Below, piece by piece: positions 1-5,423 of a stretch of 5,423 nucleotides of DNA; within the stretch, counting starts at the first letter, position 1, and every line of letters begins with the position of its first letter. The stretch spans positions 1-5,423 of the forward strand of contig JAPWUY010000162.1 of NCBI GenBank assembly GCA_028275295.1, read 5' to 3'. Made by a program: the position numbers and the translations under genes. The DNA is from Thermodesulfobacteriota bacterium. Lineage in GTDB: Bacteria; Desulfobacterota; Desulfocorpusculales; Desulfocorpusculum. The notes under the pieces were generated by a model, which worked only from the letters and a program-made list of their open reading frames with translations, did no database searches and was not told where the DNA came from.

Positions 1-789
1 GAGGACTCTCAGGAGCTTCGCCTGAAGCTGCAAGGGCAGATCCCCTATCTCGTCCAGAAAAATGGTTCCCCCTTCGGCCTCTTGAAAAAGGCCCTTTCTG
101 TCACTCTTGGCATCCGTGAAGGCCCCTCTGGCGTAGCCAAATAGCTCGCTCTCCAGGAGATTTTCCGGCAGGGCCGGACAATTCACAGCTACAAATGGCC
201 CCTGGCTCCTGTGAGAGAGCCTGTGGATGGCCCTCGCCACAAGTTCCTTTCCAGTGCCGGACTCTCCCGTTATGAGCACTGTGGCATCTGTTGGGGCTGC
301 CATCTCTATTGTCCTGAGGACCTTTTTCATGGCAATGGAGGAGCCGACAATGTCTTGAAAGGCCTCGGTCTTCTTCACGAGGAGCTTGAGGGAGAGGTTT
401 TCCTCGAGGAGTTTCCTGTGCTCCCAGGCCTGGCGAAGGGTGTGGACCACTCTAGCATAGTCGAAAGGCTTGGTTATGAAGTCATATGCCCCCCTCCTTA
501 TGGATTCCACTGCCAGCTCTATCACGCCATAGGCTGTCATCATCACCACAGTGGGTTTGTGAGGAAGCTCCATGAGCCTTCCCAGGACCTCTATTCCGTC
601 CAAATCGGGCATCTTTATGTCCAGGAGCACCAACGGAGGAGTCTCCTCCTCGGCAATTCGCAACCCCTCTGTGCCGGATGTGGCACCAAGTACCGTCCAT
701 CCCAGCTCCCTGGATACGGCCCTCCTCAGGAGCTCCACCATATCGGGCTCGTCATCCACTATGAGGATCGAGACATGGGAATCCCTCAA
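1..789 (-). CDS. NtrC-family sigma-54-dependent response regulator, C-terminus cut by window edge
   Basis: The 263 visible residues form a receiver domain followed by the first part of an AAA+ sigma-54-activation domain. Receiver (about 7-120): acidic pair D12-D13 in ILIVDDEP, phosphoacceptor D57 in [11 protein letters not shown]85 in MMTAYG, K107 in ITKPF. A helical linker (about 121-142) leads to [11 protein letters not shown]+ domain (about 144 onward): Walker A GESGTGKE (175-182), the sigma-54 contact loop as GAFTDA (222-227) rather than the usual GAFTGA, and Walker [12 protein letters not shown] (242-252). The rest of the AAA+ domain and the expected helix-turn-helix domain lie beyond the left edge. 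No in-frame ATG precedes the receiver core. The TTG at 789-787 is chosen because it overlaps the kinase stop codon (TTGA) and follows a purine-rich ribosome-binding stretch. Family knowledge: phosphorylation drives oligomerisation and ATP-dependent opening of sigma-54 promoters. The adjacent kinase is the obvious partner; the target genes are inferred. Confidence 0.93.
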   Translation of the reverse strand, partial: MRDSHVSILIVDDEPDMVELLRRAVSRELGWTVLGATSGTEGLRIAEEETPPLVLLDIKMPDLDGIEVLGRLMELPHKPTVVMMTAYGVIELAVESIRRGAYDFITKPFDYARVVHTLRQAWEHRKLLEENLSLKLLVKKTEAFQDIVGSSIAMKKVLRTIEMAAPTDATVLITGESGTGKELVARAIHRLSHRSQGPFVAVNCPALPENLLESELFGYARGAFTDAKSDRKGLFQEAEGGTIFLDEIGDLPLQLQAKLLRVL

Positions 790-2306
790 CTTTTCTCCCC
801 CTCCCAGTCCAAAGGAAGCTCCACTGTGAATGTCGATCCCTCTCCCGGAGCCGTTTCCACCCTTATCTCTCCATCGTGATCCCTCACTATTCCGTAGCTC
901 ACCGAGAGGCCAAGGCCCGTTCCTACCCCCACAGGTTTGGTGGTGAAGAAGGGATCGAATATCCTGTGGAGGATCTCTGGAGGAATTCCGCACCCATTGT
1001 CCTGAAAGGATATGAGGACTCTCTTCCTCTTGGAATCCAAGGAAGATCTCACCCTTATGAGCCCCTGGCCTGTTATGGCCTGCCTCGCGTTCATGAGGAG
1101 GTTCATGAAGACCTGTTTCATCTTGTCTCCGTCCACTGTGATGGGGGGCAGGTTCTCGTCCAGTTCCTCCAGTATTCGAACCCTCTCCACCTCGAACTTG
1201 TTCCTCACAACATCGAGGACTTCCTTGAGGAGCTCGTTGAGGTCCCTTCTCCTTTTGGTTGTGCCCGAGGACCTGGAGAACTTGAGGAGATCCTCCACAA
1301 TGCGCTTGCAATGCACAGCATGCTTCTCTATTACCCTTAGGTCCTGGGCCATCTGGGACTGGGGATCCAGATCCGCGAGGAGAAGTTGGGTATAACCCAG
1401 GATGAGGCCCAGAGGATTGTTGATCTCGTGGGCAACACCGGCTGATAGTTGGCCCAGGGAGGCTAGTTTGTCCGCCTGGAGCAATTGCTTCTCCATCCAC
1501 TTCCTGGATGAGATATCCTTCAGGATCCCCTCTATCCTCTCCAGGGAGCCTACCACTGAGCGCCTGGCCGTTGCAGCCAAAAGCCCAACTGCCTCCTCCC
1601 CGTTTTGTTTCCTCAAAACCACTTCCACGTCTTCGAGGAAGCCCTTCTCCCGAAGCCTCTCGAACAAGTCCGCCCCATTGTCCGAGGGCTCAATCCTCCC
1701 CATGAGGTCCGAGCCCAGTATCTCCTCCTTCCTTTGGGCCCCCAAAAGCTGGCATCCCGCTTGGTTTATGTCCAAGAGTCTTCCTCTCCCGTCGCATATG
1801 AACACCATGTCTCTCGAGCCTTCGAAGAGTCGGCGATATTTCTCCTCCGATAAGGAGAGCTCCCTTGTCCGCTCAGCGACCATTCTCTCCAGGTTGGCAT
1901 TGAGCTCGAGGATCTCCTCGTGGGCCTTCTGGATCAGGGCCTTGTCCTGCCTCATGCGCTGATAAGTGGCGTAGATCTGACTGAAAAACAAGGTTATGGC
2001 TCCCACGAGCACAAAGGAAAGACTGTTGAGAGAGCCCGTAACTGGCCTTATCTCTATCCAAACCTTATCGAGATCCAGTGCCAGGAGAATGTATTTCGCA
2101 AGATGGCTCCCTGAGCGGGAGAGGGAAAAGATCAAAAGCCCGGAGGAGAACCACAGAAGATAGGTCCAGAGGAGATTTTCAGGGTCCCTTCTCTCGAGGC
2201 CCCTGGCAATTCCGACGCAAAGGCCGGAGAAAATTATCATGCAAGCTGCCCCCAGAATATCCACCACGTAAATGGGGGTCATGGGCAGATGAGTGACAGA
2301 GCTCAT
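786..2306 (-). CDS. Membrane-bound PAS sensor histidine kinase
   Basis: A 506-residue sensor kinase. Three hydrophobic segments (about 14-34, 46-63, 92-112) form an N-terminal membrane module. Positive charges after the first (ARGLERR) and third (YQRMRQDK) suggest an outside N-terminus and a cytoplasmic catalytic part. A coiled-coil-like linker (113-154) leads to a PAS domain (about 155-268), then a HisKA dimerisation domain with phosphoacceptor H293 in the H-box [10 protein letters not shown], and a HATPase domain with N-box N402/N406, G1 box DNGCGI (436-441), F-box FDPFFTTK (450-457) and G2 box GTGLGL (462-467). All catalytic motifs look intact. The ATG at 2306 is chosen over an upstream in-frame ATG at 2447 because it overlaps the stop of the preceding gene as ATGA and follows AAGGAAG at suitable spacing; the longer form would run deep into that gene. 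The stop overlaps the start of the response regulator, so the two form a cognate pair. The membrane module matches no named sensor domain I recognise, and the signal is unknown. Confidence 0.95.
   Translation of the reverse strand: MSSVTHLPMTPIYVVDILGAACMIIFSGLCVGIARGLERRDPENLLWTYLLWFSSGLLIFSLSRSGSHLAKYILLALDLDKVWIEIRPVTGSLNSLSFVLVGAITLFFSQIYATYQRMRQDKALIQKAHEEILELNANLERMVAERTRELSLSEEKYRRLFEGSRDMVFICDGRGRLLDINQAGCQLLGAQRKEEILGSDLMGRIEPSDNGADLFERLREKGFLEDVEVVLRKQNGEEAVGLLAATARRSVVGSLERIEGILKDISSRKWMEKQLLQADKLASLGQLSAGVAHEINNPLGLILGYTQLLLADLDPQSQMAQDLRVIEKHAVHCKRIVEDLLKFSRSSGTTKRRRDLNELLKEVLDVVRNKFEVERVRILEELDENLPPITVDGDKMKQVFMNLLMNARQAITGQGLIRVRSSLDSKRKRVLISFQDNGCGIPPEILHRIFDPFFTTKPVGVGTGLGLSVSYGIVRDHDGEIRVETAPGEGSTFTVELPLDWEGEKS
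795..805 (-). promoter_or_regulatory. Purine-rich ribosome-binding site for the TTG start of the response regulator
   Basis: GGGAGGGGGAG on the minus strand sits five bases before the TTG at 789, inside the last codons of the kinase gene. It decides the choice of a TTG start where no in-frame ATG is available ahead of the receiver domain. Confidence 0.65.
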
Positions 2307-2767
2307 GGTTTCGCTTCCTTGCGGTAGATGCTTTTGAGCCCCAAATAGAGAAGCACAATTGCCGGGACACAGGTCAGGTGATCCATCTTGAGGAAGAGAT
2401 AGATTGCAGGAGATGTCACTGTATCGAGGACGAGGCTTCTGGACCACCCCTTCCCTACGAAGGATTCTTCAGGCATACGCGCCTCCATGGCATGGCCAAT
2501 GAAGGCCCCGACATTCCAAACTATGAACATGAAGCATCCCCATTGGATGAGACGCCATCCTGGCTCTGCCACAAGGCCCCTTTTCCTCAGCCAGAATATG
2601 AAGATGGCCATGCTGAGGATGAAAAACAGATGGGCTATCTGGTGGCTGTAAAGGCCCTCCGGCTCTGGGTGGACTTGGAGGGCAAAAGCCACCCCCTCGC
2701 CCAAGATGACCTGGGAGAAGAGCGAGAGGCAGAGAACCAGAGCTCTTATGCAACGAAAAATTTGCAT
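2303..2767 (-). CDS. Small membrane protein coupled to the histidine kinase, function unknown
   Basis: A 154-residue protein that I cannot assign to a named family. Residues 1-29 look like a signal peptide, with a hydrophobic core and a possible AFA cleavage site at 27-29, though they could be an uncleaved anchor. Further hydrophobic segments lie at about 44-60, 73-92 and 128-146; the first is followed by RKRG and the last by YRKEAK, both fitting a cytoplasmic side. Histidines H42, H46, H92 and H130 sit at or near membrane segments and could bind a cofactor such as heme, but no CxxCH or other firm motif supports this. The ATG at 2767 is preferred because GGAGG lies eight bases upstream; an in-frame ATG at 2803 has no comparable site and falls near the predicted transcription start. 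The stop overlaps the kinase start (ATGA), so the two are probably translated together. A sensory or accessory role for the kinase is inference from this coupling. Confidence 0.85.
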   Translation of the reverse strand: MQIFRCIRALVLCLSLFSQVILGEGVAFALQVHPEPEGLYSHQIAHLFFILSMAIFIFWLRKRGLVAEPGWRLIQWGCFMFIVWNVGAFIGHAMEARMPEESFVGKGWSRSLVLDTVTSPAIYLFLKMDHLTCVPAIVLLYLGLKSIYRKEAKP

Positions 2768-2775
2768 GGGGTTTT

Positions 2776-2780
2776 CCTCC
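2776..2780 (-). promoter_or_regulatory. Ribosome-binding site fixing the small membrane protein start
   Basis: GGAGG on the minus strand, eight bases before the ATG at 2767. It favours this start over the in-frame ATG at 2803, which lacks such a site. Confidence 0.75.
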
Positions 2781-2803
2781 AAAAGGGCCTTCTGCTTCCT
2801 CAT

Positions 2804-2832
2804 AATGTACACGCCATCCCTAGTTGGTGCAA
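2804..2832 (-). promoter_or_regulatory. Putative sigma-70-like promoter of the sensor operon
   Basis: On the minus strand, TTGCAC (2832-2827) and TACATT (2809-2804) are 17 bases apart, the optimal spacing. The -35 box matches the consensus at three of six positions and the -10 box at four. Transcription would start near 2797, leaving a leader of about 30 bases with the GGAGG site for the membrane protein gene. The match is imperfect and rests mainly on spacing and position. Confidence 0.35.
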
Positions 2833-2847
2833 CTTTTCTTTTGCACC
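2826..2847. repeat. Perfect 7-bp inverted repeat, candidate operator
   Basis: GGTGCAA (2826-2832) and TTGCACC (2841-2847) are exact reverse complements separated by eight pyrimidines. The element overlaps the putative -35 box of the leftward operon, the position expected for a repressor or autoregulatory site. It could also form an RNA hairpin if transcribed. The half-site resembles that of NtrC sites, but the half-sites face the opposite way, so it should not be called an NtrC site. Confidence 0.5.
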
Positions 2848-2943
2848 CCTTGGAGCCTTGGCCTGGGGAGGGAGGTCTGTGAGTTGGCCGGTAGCGCCTG
2901 TGCAAGGGGGCCATTGCCCTCTTTTGGTTTCCCGGATGGTCCC

Positions 2944-2963
2944 TTTTCTCGGGTGCGAGAGAA
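2944..2963. repeat. 8-bp inverted repeat in the presumed leader of the redox operon
   Basis: TTTTCTCG (2944-2951) and CGAGAGAA (2956-2963) flank the loop GGTG. Seven of eight positions pair as DNA, and the eighth can form G-U in RNA. It lies about 80 bases ahead of the molybdoenzyme start and could be a regulator-binding site or a leader hairpin. No run of T follows, so it is not a normal intrinsic terminator. Confidence 0.4.
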
Positions 2964-3030
2964 TTTGCAGGGGGATGCCTGGGTCCTGGGTACAGAAGTT
3001 GCTTTCGTCCAAAGCGGTCCAGTCACTCGA

Positions 3031-3037
3031 GAGGAGG
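3031..3037 (+). promoter_or_regulatory. Strong ribosome-binding site fixing the molybdoenzyme start
   Basis: GAGGAGG lies seven bases before the ATG at 3045. This near-ideal site supports that start and hence the absence of an N-terminal export signal on the catalytic subunit. Confidence 0.8.
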
Positions 3038-3044
3038 CTTCGTT

Positions 3045-5126
3045 ATGCGAAAGGAGATCTATAGCATTTGTTTCATGTGCACAGTTCGCTGCCCCATCAA
3101 GGTGACAGTGGAGGATGGCTCCATAAGATGGATAGAGGGCAATCCCCATGTTCTCAAGGGCGCTTTGTGTGCCAAGGGAAGCGCTGGGATTGCTCTTCTC
3201 AACGATACCGAGAGGCTTCGCTACCCCATGATAAGGGTAGGGGCAAGAGGGGAAGGGAAATGGAAGAGGGTGTCATGGGATGAGGCCCTGAGTTACTCTG
3301 CCGAGAAACTCAAGGAGATCATCTCCAAGTATGGCCCAGAAAGTGTTGTTTTTGGAGAGAGACAGAATCTCAACACACACCTTTCCAAGACCTTCATGAG
3401 GGCTATAGGCTCTCCAAACCATTACACCCACGATGCCCTTTGCAAGGGTTCGGTCAATACTGCCTTCAGGACCCTCACCGGTTACACAGACGCTCAAGTG
3501 ACCATAGACTATGCCAACTGCAAACACATTGTCCTTTACGGACGGAACATATTCGAGTCATTGGAGTTGAGGCCCATTCAGGCCCTCATGGATGCGGTGG
3601 AAAAGGGAGCCAGAATTACCTACATAGACACCCGTGCCACCATCACTGCGAGCAAGGCCCATAGATTCTGGCTCATAAGGCCGGGGACCGACCTGGCCCT
3701 CAACTACGCCCTCATGAACGTGATTCTCAGGGAGAATCTCTATGACGAAGCCTATGTCAACAGGTGGGTCCTCGGGCTCAACGAATTGAGAAGCTTTGTG
3801 GAATCCATGACGCCTGAGTGGGCGGAGAAGGAAACGGGCATTCCCGCTGGAGAGATAGTGGAACTTGCAAGAGAGCTGGGCAAGGACAAGCCTCAGGTGG
3901 TATTCCATTATGGCTACAGGGGAGCGAACCACACGAACGAGATTTACTTTCGCCGTTCCATCATAATGCTCAATGCCCTGATGGGGAGCATCGAATCCAA
4001 AGGTGGAATCATTATAAGGAAAACAGCCAAAGATGCCGGCTATGGGGCCTTCGCCAAATATGTTGATCAGGAAGGCTTACCAAAGCCCAAGGCGCCCAGA
4101 TTCGACGGGGTGGGCGGGGATCTTCTCCCCATCTGCGATCCAGCCCACGGGGTTGGCCAGCAGCTCCCCCTTGCCATACTCAGTGAAAAGCCCTACCCCA
4201 TCAAGGCTGCCATCAGTTACAGATTCGACCCCATGCTCTCCATCCCTGATTACAATCAGAACAAAAGGGCCTTTGACAAGCTCGATTTCATCCTGACCAT
4301 AGATGTCAACTTCAACGAGACCGCGTGGTATTCGGACGTGGTCCTGCCCGAATCCATCTATCTCGAGAGATCCGACTCCCTTCAGATGGTGGACGGGCCA
4401 AGGCCTACCATTTACATGAGAAGACAGTGTGTTCCCCCAAGGTACGATACCAAGCCCTATTGGGAGATCATAAAGCTATTGGCTGAGAAAATGGGTGTTG
4501 GCCAGTTCTTCCCTTACAACAGCATAGAGGACATTTGGGCCTACCAGCTCAAGGACATAGGGATACCCTTGGAGAAGTTCGAGGAAAAGGGGTTTGTGTC
4601 CCTGGCGGACAAGCCCATCATCTGGGACCGGAAGGACGGGATCAAATTCAAGACCCCCTCGGGAAAGATCGAGTTTGTCTCGAGTCTGCTGGAGCAGCAT
4701 GGATTCCCCTCTTTTGCTCCGTACGAGAGCCCCCCAGCACCCCCAGAAGGAATGTTCAGATTGACCGTCGGAAGAAACGCGGTTCACACCCATGTCTCGA
4801 CCCAAAACAATCCCTATCTCAACGAACTGGTACCTGAGAACGTGCTGTGGATCAATGCCGCCGAGGCAGCGAAGCTGGGCATCTCCGATGGCCAATACGT
4901 GGAGGTTTCGTCGGACCAAGGGTGGGGAAGGATAAAGGCCTTTGTCACGGACCTCATCCATCCAGAGGCTGTATTCATGCTCCATGGGTTCGGTCATCAG
5001 GTTCCGGCCATGACCAGGTGCTATAACAAAGGGGCGAGCGACACCGTTCTTCAGAAGAACGTGACGGATATGGTGGGAGGTAGCCCTGGGCTACACGACA
5101 CATTCGTGAGGGTGAGACCGGCTTGA
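3045..5126 (+). CDS. Molybdopterin oxidoreductase, polysulfide/thiosulfate reductase-like catalytic subunit without signal peptide
   Basis: A complete 693-residue member of the DMSO reductase superfamily. The N-terminal 4Fe-4S motif is C9-x2-C12-x3-C16-x25-C42. The probable Mo/W ligand is C133 in THDALCKGS. Other family landmarks are an IDTR/RPGTD region (194-216) for pterin binding, NALMG (310-314), ETAWYSDVVLPES (425-437) and the C-terminal dinucleotide-binding domain (about 571-690). The Asp-Thr-Arg and RPGTD context and the cysteine ligand resemble PsrA/PhsA enzymes, which reduce polysulfide or thiosulfate. The residue after the ligand is lysine, not the histidine typical of formate dehydrogenases, which argues against formate. 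The substrate cannot be fixed from sequence. The start is well supported by GAGGAGG seven bases upstream. The protein begins almost directly at the cluster motif, with no twin-arginine signal; the upstream in-frame stretch, open back to a stop at 2892, encodes no such motif either. It is slightly short for PsrA/PhsA, as expected without a leader. The next gene supplies its electron-transfer subunit. Confidence 0.93.
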   Translation: MRKEIYSICFMCTVRCPIKVTVEDGSIRWIEGNPHVLKGALCAKGSAGIALLNDTERLRYPMIRVGARGEGKWKRVSWDEALSYSAEKLKEIISKYGPESVVFGERQNLNTHLSKTFMRAIGSPNHYTHDALCKGSVNTAFRTLTGYTDAQVTIDYANCKHIVLYGRNIFESLELRPIQALMDAVEKGARITYIDTRATITASKAHRFWLIRPGTDLALNYALMNVILRENLYDEAYVNRWVLGLNELRSFVESMTPEWAEKETGIPAGEIVELARELGKDKPQVVFHYGYRGANHTNEIYFRRSIIMLNALMGSIESKGGIIIRKTAKDAGYGAFAKYVDQEGLPKPKAPRFDGVGGDLLPICDPAHGVGQQLPLAILSEKPYPIKAAISYRFDPMLSIPDYNQNKRAFDKLDFILTIDVNFNETAWYSDVVLPESIYLERSDSLQMVDGPRPTIYMRRQCVPPRYDTKPYWEIIKLLAEKMGVGQFFPYNSIEDIWAYQLKDIGIPLEKFEEKGFVSLADKPIIWDRKDGIKFKTPSGKIEFVSSLLEQHGFPSFAPYESPPAPPEGMFRLTVGRNAVHTHVSTQNNPYLNELVPENVLWINAAEAAKLGISDGQYVEVSSDQGWGRIKAFVTDLIHPEAVFMLHGFGHQVPAMTRCYNKGASDTVLQKNVTDMVGGSPGLHDTFVRVRPA

Positions 5127-5156
5127 TGGAGCCAATCGATTCATCGGGGGACGATC

Positions 5157-5423
5157 ATGAGCGAGTACTACCTGTTTCACGACAGCAGCAAGTGCATAGG
5201 ATGCCTTTCCTGTGAGGTCCACTGCAAGGAGCACAAGAGACTTCCCATTGGCCCTAGGTTGTGTCGGGTCATGACTGTTGGTCCCAAAATGGTTGCCGGC
5301 CTACCTCGCATGGATTTCATATTCATGCCCTGTTTCCACTGCGAGAGGCCCTGGTGTGTGGCAGCGTGTCCCACGGGCGCCATGCAGAAGAGAGCAGAGG
5401 ACGGGATCGTTTTCGTGGACCAG
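5157..5423 (+). CDS. 4Fe-4S dicluster ferredoxin-type electron-transfer subunit, C-terminus cut by window edge
   Basis: The first 89 residues of a DmsB/PhsB/HycB-type iron-sulfur subunit. The first cysteine group is C13-x2-C16-x2-C19-x3-C23; the second is C59-x2-C62-x4-C67-x3-C71 followed by proline. An extra cysteine, C36, lies in PRLCRV. Family members usually carry four 4Fe-4S clusters on 16 cysteines, so about half the protein is probably missing past the right edge. There is no signal peptide, as is normal for these subunits. The gene starts 30 bases after the stop of the catalytic subunit and almost certainly belongs to the same transcript. Its role would be to pass electrons between the molybdenum subunit and a membrane anchor or soluble partner not visible here. 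The ATG at 5157 is preceded by GGGGGA, a modest ribosome-binding site, and gives the normal N-terminus just ahead of the first cysteine motif. Confidence 0.93.
   Translation, partial: MSEYYLFHDSSKCIGCLSCEVHCKEHKRLPIGPRLCRVMTVGPKMVAGLPRMDFIFMPCFHCERPWCVAACPTGAMQKRAEDGIVFVDQ

Larger units (their letters stand above)
2768..3044. other. Divergent intergenic region between sensor operon and redox operon
   Basis: This 277-base stretch separates the two divergent operons and holds no supportable gene. Open frames crossing it are antisense or upstream extensions with no conserved motif. It contains a putative leftward promoter, an inverted repeat at 2826-2847, a second inverted repeat at 2944-2963, and a tandem CCTGGGT pair at 2978-2991. 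I found no convincing promoter for the rightward operon. The best sigma-54-like spacing is GG at 2890-2891 and GC at 2902-2903, ten bases apart, but its -24 half is poor. Control regions for both operons must lie here or overlap the gene starts. Confidence 0.8.

Noticed and set aside
211..879. Plus-strand open frame of 222 codons opposite the response regulator
   Set aside because: It is antisense to an intact regulator with all receiver and AAA+ motifs; its own translation shows no domain and is rich in His, Pro and Ser, as expected of a shadow frame.
1402..1962. Plus-strand open frame of 186 codons opposite the kinase
   Set aside because: Antisense shadow of the PAS and HisKA coding region; the translation is low-complexity Ser/Arg/Leu with no recognisable fold.
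2307..2447. Longer kinase starting at the in-frame ATG at 2447
   Set aside because: The extra residues overlap the upstream gene and look like out-of-frame sequence; the ATGA overlap with AAGGAAG at 2306 is a better start.
2889..2904. Possible sigma-54 promoter facing the redox operon
   Set aside because: GG and GC have the right ten-base separation and the -12 half GTGCA is fair, but the -24 half CGGTAG is far from TGGCAC; too weak to annotate.
2906..2921. Short GC-rich stem (GGGGGC, loop CATT, GCCCTC) followed by TTTT, resembling a terminator
   Set aside because: The stem is only six pairs including one G-T, the T run is four bases, and it sits upstream of the rightward operon where no gene on that strand ends.
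2978..2991. Tandem CCTGGGT duplication
   Set aside because: Two copies of seven bases can arise by chance or slippage; no further copies or palindromic structure support a function.
2378..3064. Plus-strand open frame of 228 codons spanning the membrane protein gene and the intergenic region
   Set aside because: It is antisense to a gene with a clear signal-peptide and membrane pattern, and it overlaps the molybdoenzyme start; no domain is visible.

Overview
This window looks like it comes from an anaerobic, sulfur- or syntrophy-type bacterium, most likely of the old Deltaproteobacteria (Desulfobacterota). The case rests on three things: a molybdopterin/4Fe-4S oxidoreductase operon, a PAS histidine kinase paired with a sigma-54 type response regulator, and moderate GC with heavy use of AGG for arginine. 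This placement is inference from gene style; no rRNA or other marker is present.

Layout: two divergent gene groups flank a 277-base intergenic region (2768-3044). Leftward (minus strand), in transcription order, lie a 154-residue small membrane protein (2767-2303), a 506-residue membrane-bound PAS histidine kinase (2306-786), and a sigma-54-activator response regulator that starts at a TTG codon (789) and runs off the left edge. The three are tightly coupled: the kinase ATG overlaps the stop of the membrane protein (ATGA), and the regulator TTG overlaps the stop of the kinase (TTGA). Rightward (plus strand) lie a 693-residue molybdopterin oxidoreductase of the polysulfide/thiosulfate reductase type (3045-5126) and, 30 bases on, a ferredoxin-type electron-transfer subunit (5157 to the right edge, incomplete).

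Working model (inference): the small membrane protein and the kinase sense a signal at the membrane. The kinase phosphorylates the NtrC-family regulator, which activates sigma-54 promoters, and the divergent redox operon is the obvious candidate target. I could not find a convincing sigma-54 promoter in the intergenic region. There is a plausible sigma-70-like promoter for the leftward operon, with a perfect 7-bp inverted repeat overlapping its -35 box, and an 8-bp inverted repeat in the presumed leader of the rightward operon.

The most notable points are that the catalytic subunit begins directly at its 4Fe-4S motif with no Tat signal peptide, although this enzyme type is usually exported, and that an unfamiliar small membrane protein is translationally coupled to the kinase. 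No RNA genes, CRISPR arrays, insertion sequences or recombination sites were seen.
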